A stretch of 64,000 nt of DNA. Origin: Chiridota heheva. Lineage: Eukaryota; Echinodermata; Holothuroidea; Apodida; Chiridotidae. Under the pieces are notes generated by a model that saw only the letters and a list, made by a program, of their open reading frames with translations, searched no databases and was not told the DNA's origin. The DNA lies in assembly GCA_020152595.1 (NCBI GenBank), contig JAIGNY010004494.1, forward strand, positions 31,001 to 95,000, given 5' to 3'. A program made the translations under genes and the position numbers. Shown here one piece after another: positions 59,910 to 64,000 of the stretch. Position 1 is the first letter of the stretch. Each line of letters opens with the position of its first letter.

Positions 59910-60334
59910 GGTACCGTTCCTACAAACAGTCAGACGGTTCAAGCACTTGTTGATGGGTTGTTTTGCTTTTCATGACGATCTAGCCTATGGTGACCTCTAA
60001 ATGTCATCAACTTTTCAATTTTAGAGATGTTGACGGGGGATCTTTTGCGCCATGCTGCGAGCAAGGGTGTGTTCGGACATCCTTGCTGTGATTGGGAACA
60101 TAGATACCAGTATAACTGATGTCACCCTAATTTCCTTCGACGCCCATCCGCTAGCGCTTCCAACATATCTGCCTATTCAAGCATTTAACTTCCTTTTACA
60201 AAAGGTTTTTGCAAGAACATCTTTTTTCATGATTTCTAGCGCAGCTTTAGTCACCTCAGATATGCAGGTCCATTGATCTGTTGATAGGTTGAAGATTTGT
60301 GGACAGGTAGAGAAAAGGTTAGCAGAGTAAATTA

Positions 60335-60505
60335 TTAAAGGCCATCTATCTTAATTCAAATGTGGCTGCGTACATTTTATTCCCAAACGGGTCTAATTGG
60401 CCCGTCACTCTAAGTGCACGTTGTTTGCCATTGTCTTTCGACCAATCAAAACTCACGAAATGAAATATATTTATCTTCACGTTACAGACGATAACTGACC
60501 TTTAA
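60335..60505 (+). mobile_element. CCAAT-box MITE (TTAA type i), full copy
   Basis: TTAA-AGGCCATCTATC at the left and, in reverse complement, TTAA-AGGTCAGTTATCGTC at the right. Body with TCTAATTGGCCCGTC and TTTCGACCAATCAAAACTC. 171 bp. Confidence 0.85.
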
Positions 60506-61189
60506 ATCAATGAATATCACAAACGTTTCCATTAAAATCGGTTAAAGATTAACCATCTTTTTGATTTTGAGGTGTTAAATGAGCACTGTAGACCGCCAAT
60601 GAGGGAGCAATTTTCCAGAGACTCCACCAATATTTATCAATAATAACACAGTAGCATTTTACCACTTTGTGCAGTTGGGAGGCAAAACAGGTCAATGAAT
60701 ATTTGAAAAATTGACAAAAAAGACGCCCTTACATTGTCATGTGGGTCTAGTCCACTTTAACTCGAAGACTAAATGTTTTAGGTTTTTTTTTCTTTAAAAA
60801 TTAAAGGACTTTTCCACTCAAAATTGTATGTACTTTCTCAATTACGGAATAAATATCAGGTGGCCGATCATAAATTTGATTTGAGACCGAATATGACGTC
60901 ATCATGGGGTTTGAGGGGACCGAGTCGGTAGTAGAGTGCATATCAAGTTTTAGTTTATTTCTTGATTGTTACCGTAAAACTTTCATTTTTTTTAGAAAAC
61001 ATGTAGAATAACGATTGTGTTGATCAATTCTCCTTAGTTGCATAGAACTGGTCAAAATAATTTGAATCGAAACTGGTCTCAAATGAAATTAACCAATCAG
61101 ATTGCTGCAAAGTTAAATGATTATTTATCAATCATGAAAAAACACTGTAGGAGATCAATCTTTAACCAAACACCTTCAACAGTGCAAAA
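60506..61189. other. No recognised gene
   Basis: Nothing supported. Confidence 0.4.
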
Positions 61190-61265
61190 TACATACACAC
61201 ATACATACATACATATAAGGCATTTATAAAGCGCCACTACATCAAGAACGCAGCGCATATTGAGA
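61190..61265 (-). mobile_element. SINE/LINE 3'-tail fragment of AGCGC type
   Basis: On the minus strand TGCGCTGCGTTCTTGATGTA, GTGGCGCTTTATAAATGCC and a (TATG)n tail resemble the 3' domain of S2 (38145). No tRNA-like head. Confidence 0.65.
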
Positions 61266-61410
61266 AACATAATAACGACAAAGTACAAATAAAGCATAAC
61301 ATGATATGAAAATATAGTGGTAGAGAAAAACAACATTAGATTGGATACAAATAATATTTCAAACACTTTTTGAATTTTCCTAAAGAGTCAAAATGTCTTG
61401 TTTAGTATTC

Positions 61411-61632
61411 ACTTGGTTGGAAATGTGACCTGAGGTCATCAGACCGCATAGCAACCGCGCGCATTCACTTCGCATTGGGGTGAAAACAAAGCGATCAGCT
61501 GTGTTTGTTTACATGCCATACGTACCGCACGCAATAAACGCATACGGACTTGCCCACGTGTATCGCGCAAAGGTTTGTTTTCACTCCAGAAAATGACGCC
61601 TTTTCCCAGATGTGACGTGAAACCAACCAAGT
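61411..61632. mobile_element. Fold-back MITE (ACTTGGTTGG family)
   Basis: ACTTGGTTGGAAATGTGACC at 61411 is mirrored, in reverse complement from 61632, as ACTTGGTTGGTTTCACGTCA. Inside, GGGGTGAAAACAAAG pairs with the complement of TTTGTTTTCACTCC. CpG-rich centre (GCGCGCATTCACTTCGC, CCACGTGTATCGCGC). Confidence 0.8.
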
Positions 61633-62439
61633 AAATAACTTTTGTCCGTTTTTACTATCGCACAGCAAGCTTCATGATACGTGCACACCGCTCATTGGTC
61701 TAAATATTTGTACATACAATGAGAAGCCAATCAATGGCCGTCGCGGAAGTGATCATCTTAGTATGTATCAGAATTACCAGCGGCGTGTCAAGCCATTTTC
61801 TTAAAAAGAGATCCGGGCCCTCTTTAACTCTCTCTTACATTCCCCCACACCAAAAAAAAATACACATAAAAAATATGTTTCGCCCAGGGAAGCTATTAAT
61901 TTAAGAGACCCATTACCAATAATGTCATTATGCCTGCCTGGTGGTTCTACTACAGTTGTGGATAAGTTCAATTCAATGAGCAATTCAGCATATAAAACCC
62001 AAGAGCTTTTACAAACTCTCTATATAATGCACTCCTTCAGAATGTGTGACACATATCACACAGACAGTAACCCATAGTCCCCCCCCCCCTTCCCTTAAAA
62101 ACAAAAACACATCCTGGCTTACGCCAGTGCTTAATTCCCTTCATGTCCCGTAGCTTTCTGGAACTTCACCCTTTTGAAAACAATTAAACAATGAAAACAG
62201 TGATTTCTCTGAGCTCTTGGGGACTTCGCCTCCTAGACCCCACCAGAGGCTCTTAGGCGAGCCCATAAACCCTACACCACGGGGCTTTGCGCTACGCGCA
62301 ACGCATTGTCGCCATATGGAGACATATACTTTCGGTTACATTCCATCAAAAATACCTCTCGCCGCTCATGTGGTCCCCCCCAAACAAAAATCCTGTCTAC
62401 GCCAGTGGTAATGCTAGTTCCCATATTCTGTTGCCTTGG
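61633..62439. other. Spacer with hAT-like repeat words
   Basis: 62215-62290 (GGGGACTTCGCCTCCTAGACC, GGGGCTTTGCGCTACGCGC) is similar in style to the GGGGCGCGAAGCCCC repeats at 41745 and 49850. C tract at 62080-62088. ACGCCAGTGCTTAATTCC (62124) and ACGCCAGTGGTAATGC (62400) look like hAT ends. Confidence 0.45.
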
Positions 62440-62745
62440 TTTTTCGACAACGCGTTGCCGAAGTTTTCTACAACGCGTTGCCGAAGTTTCCTACAACGCG
62501 TTGCCGAAGTTTCCTACAACGCGTTTTCTACAACGCGTTGCCGAAGTTTTCTACAACGCGTTGCCGAAGTTTCCTACAACGCGTTGCCGAAGTTTCCTAC
62601 AACGCGTTGCCGAAGTTTTCTACAACGCGTTGCTGAAGTTTTCTACAACGCGTTGCCGAAGTTTCCTACAACGCGTTGCCGAAGTTTACGCGTTGCCGAA
62701 GTTTTCTACAACGCGTTGCCGAAATTTTCTAGTTCGCGTTGCAGC
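62440..62745 (+). repeat. 23-bp MluI-site minisatellite, ~14 units
   Basis: The monomer TTCTACAACGCGTTGCCGAA(GTT) is repeated with very few changes. Two units are shortened (62521, 62680). The first T-run position alternates TTTTC/TTTCC between units. Open frames of 156 and 179 residues (RCRSFLQRVAEV...) are artefacts that cycle every 23 codons. Confidence 0.96.
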
Positions 62746-64000
62746 AATATACGCTATACTAATCGCCCATATATGAGGGTGAAAAAAACGAATATATATT
62801 CGCTACACTTATTATTTTTATATTGAAAAAGTGTTGTCGGAAATTTGGTGATATACTTTTGTTCCAATTTTGCGCAAAATTGGTTAAAAAAATTAATACA
62901 ATTTGTAATAAACTTCATGTTAAATCGGTTCTACAATAAGGTATGCATAATTTGGAAAATTTGACAATTTTAGATCACTTTCGAGAGGAAATTGACACCA
63001 ATTGTTTTGGCAATATCTTTCGAAAAGGGAAAAAAGTAGGTCAAACATGTGTTACTTGTGCAGTTGTGTCTGTTTAGTGTATGTATCTACAGCATCTTCT
63101 TTGTTCCATGCTCCAACACGTGACTTTCGCTGAGCTGAATCTTCCAAGCAGTAGATGTCAGAATGTCTACATCTATTTGTCATCTTTTAATGTTATAAAC
63201 TGATTCTATAGTGATGAACCAGATGGTATAAGCAACAGGTCAAAGGTCGTCTGTTTCTCATTCGTCTCATTCTTTATAAGGGTGGATCTAGACTTCAAAG
63301 GTTAAAGTTCATTATATACTTTTGTGAGTAAAATATCGATAAAGGTCCATCACTACTGATTTATCGCCGTCAGCTGGTCAGCATCTAATAATTATAGAGA
63401 CATAAGATAAATATCAAAACTATATCAAATTATGTTTTAAAACTTCATGCATAGCTAATAATTTATTTTATCTTCTTACTTAAGGGAAGGTTTAATGAAT
63501 CAACCAAATGGGTGTCAGCCTTAATTTGGAGAAACCATTTTCCCTCTCTCTACCCCTCCAGGGCAAACCGTACCACATGGGTAACTCAAAGGTATTTTCC
63601 CTACTTAAGGATACAAAATTAAAGCCTTCTGAAAGTCAAAGGTATATAGCCGTACGTGTTTAGAACAAAAATTGCCTTGAAATCTGTGAAGAACCATTCA
63701 TGCCATTACAGCTCATTAAATTCAAGTAGAAATATTTTAATCAATTTTTTTAATTTTATTTAAACTTTGAGGGGGTTGTTAATTTCAACTTAAGGCTTAA
63801 TATGTCAATTTTATGCATATGTAATTTGTGATGTACGACTAGTAGATTTTCGTAATACCCTTGGGTTTTTTTATTGTCTATCATAATTCCTTAAAGGTGC
63901 AGCAAATTCTGATCAAATTTTATTAGTCTTTACCATACCCGGGCCACAAACTAATTTAAAGAAATGCATCACACTTTGAGCAGGCTTCCAGTCTGCCCAA
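62746..64000. other. No recognised gene
   Basis: AT-rich sequence with no repeat shared with the window and no coding motif. The window ends here. Confidence 0.4.

Noticed and set aside
62287..62826. 156-179-residue proteins with RCRSFLQRVAEV repeats
   Set aside because: Produced by the 23-bp MluI-site minisatellite.

Overview
This window is animal nuclear DNA with no recognisable host gene. It is AT-rich and packed with short non-autonomous transposons, tRNA-derived SINEs, minisatellites and very long (TA)n arrays. It has no operons, no long non-repetitive reading frames, no rRNA and no convincing functional tRNA. The mix (a jockey/CR1-like LINE fragment, SINEs with an (ATT)n tail and an 'AGCGC...GCGCT' 3' domain, many MITEs, many poly-C/poly-G tracts) suggests a marine invertebrate, plausibly a deuterostome such as an echinoderm, hemichordate or amphioxus. 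I cannot fix the taxon from sequence alone.

Layout. 0-8 kb: GATCGGG-type MITE pieces, two large fold-back palindromes (774-1466, 3089-3616), a 23-bp MluI-site minisatellite (1853-1986) and the first (TA)n array (8106-8830). 9-19 kb: the only protein-coding remnant, a 5'-truncated, twice-frameshifted LINE reverse-transcriptase tail (9565-10402), then a SINE, a second full GATCGGG MITE (16124-16693) and a 34-bp minisatellite. 19-36 kb: TTAA-flanked MITEs, tRNA-like pieces, a 14-bp and a 40-bp tandem array, a CAGTCCGG/ATTAAT MITE (23241-23725), a second (TA)n array and a related GATCGGG family (33561-34059). 36-48 kb: a full-length tRNA-derived SINE (38145-38620), a promoter-like CpG-containing block (41473-41720), a 20-bp minisatellite, a second SINE copy and a near-perfect inverted repeat (47609-47806). 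48-49.5 kb: a GC-rich 18-bp minisatellite of about 77 units whose monomer reads like a hAT transposon terminus and which has a 23-unit higher-order period. 50-64 kb: hAT-like MITEs, the longest (TA)n array (52260-53443), three more CAGTCCGG-type copies, three TTAA or fold-back MITEs and a second, cleaner block of the MluI-site minisatellite (62440-62745).

The most interesting signal is structural. At least three MITE families share a 'CAGTCCGG'-like terminus followed at once by a family-specific perfect hairpin (GATCGGG..., CTCCCGATC..., ATTAATGGGAACAT...). One copy (54490-54982) has an intact 5-bp target duplication. A second set of three MITE families all begin TTAA-AGG. A third theme is hAT-like ends (CAGKGGCGKA...), one of which seems to have been amplified into the 1.4-kb minisatellite. 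These groupings were made by eye from copies inside one window and need a genome-wide search to confirm.
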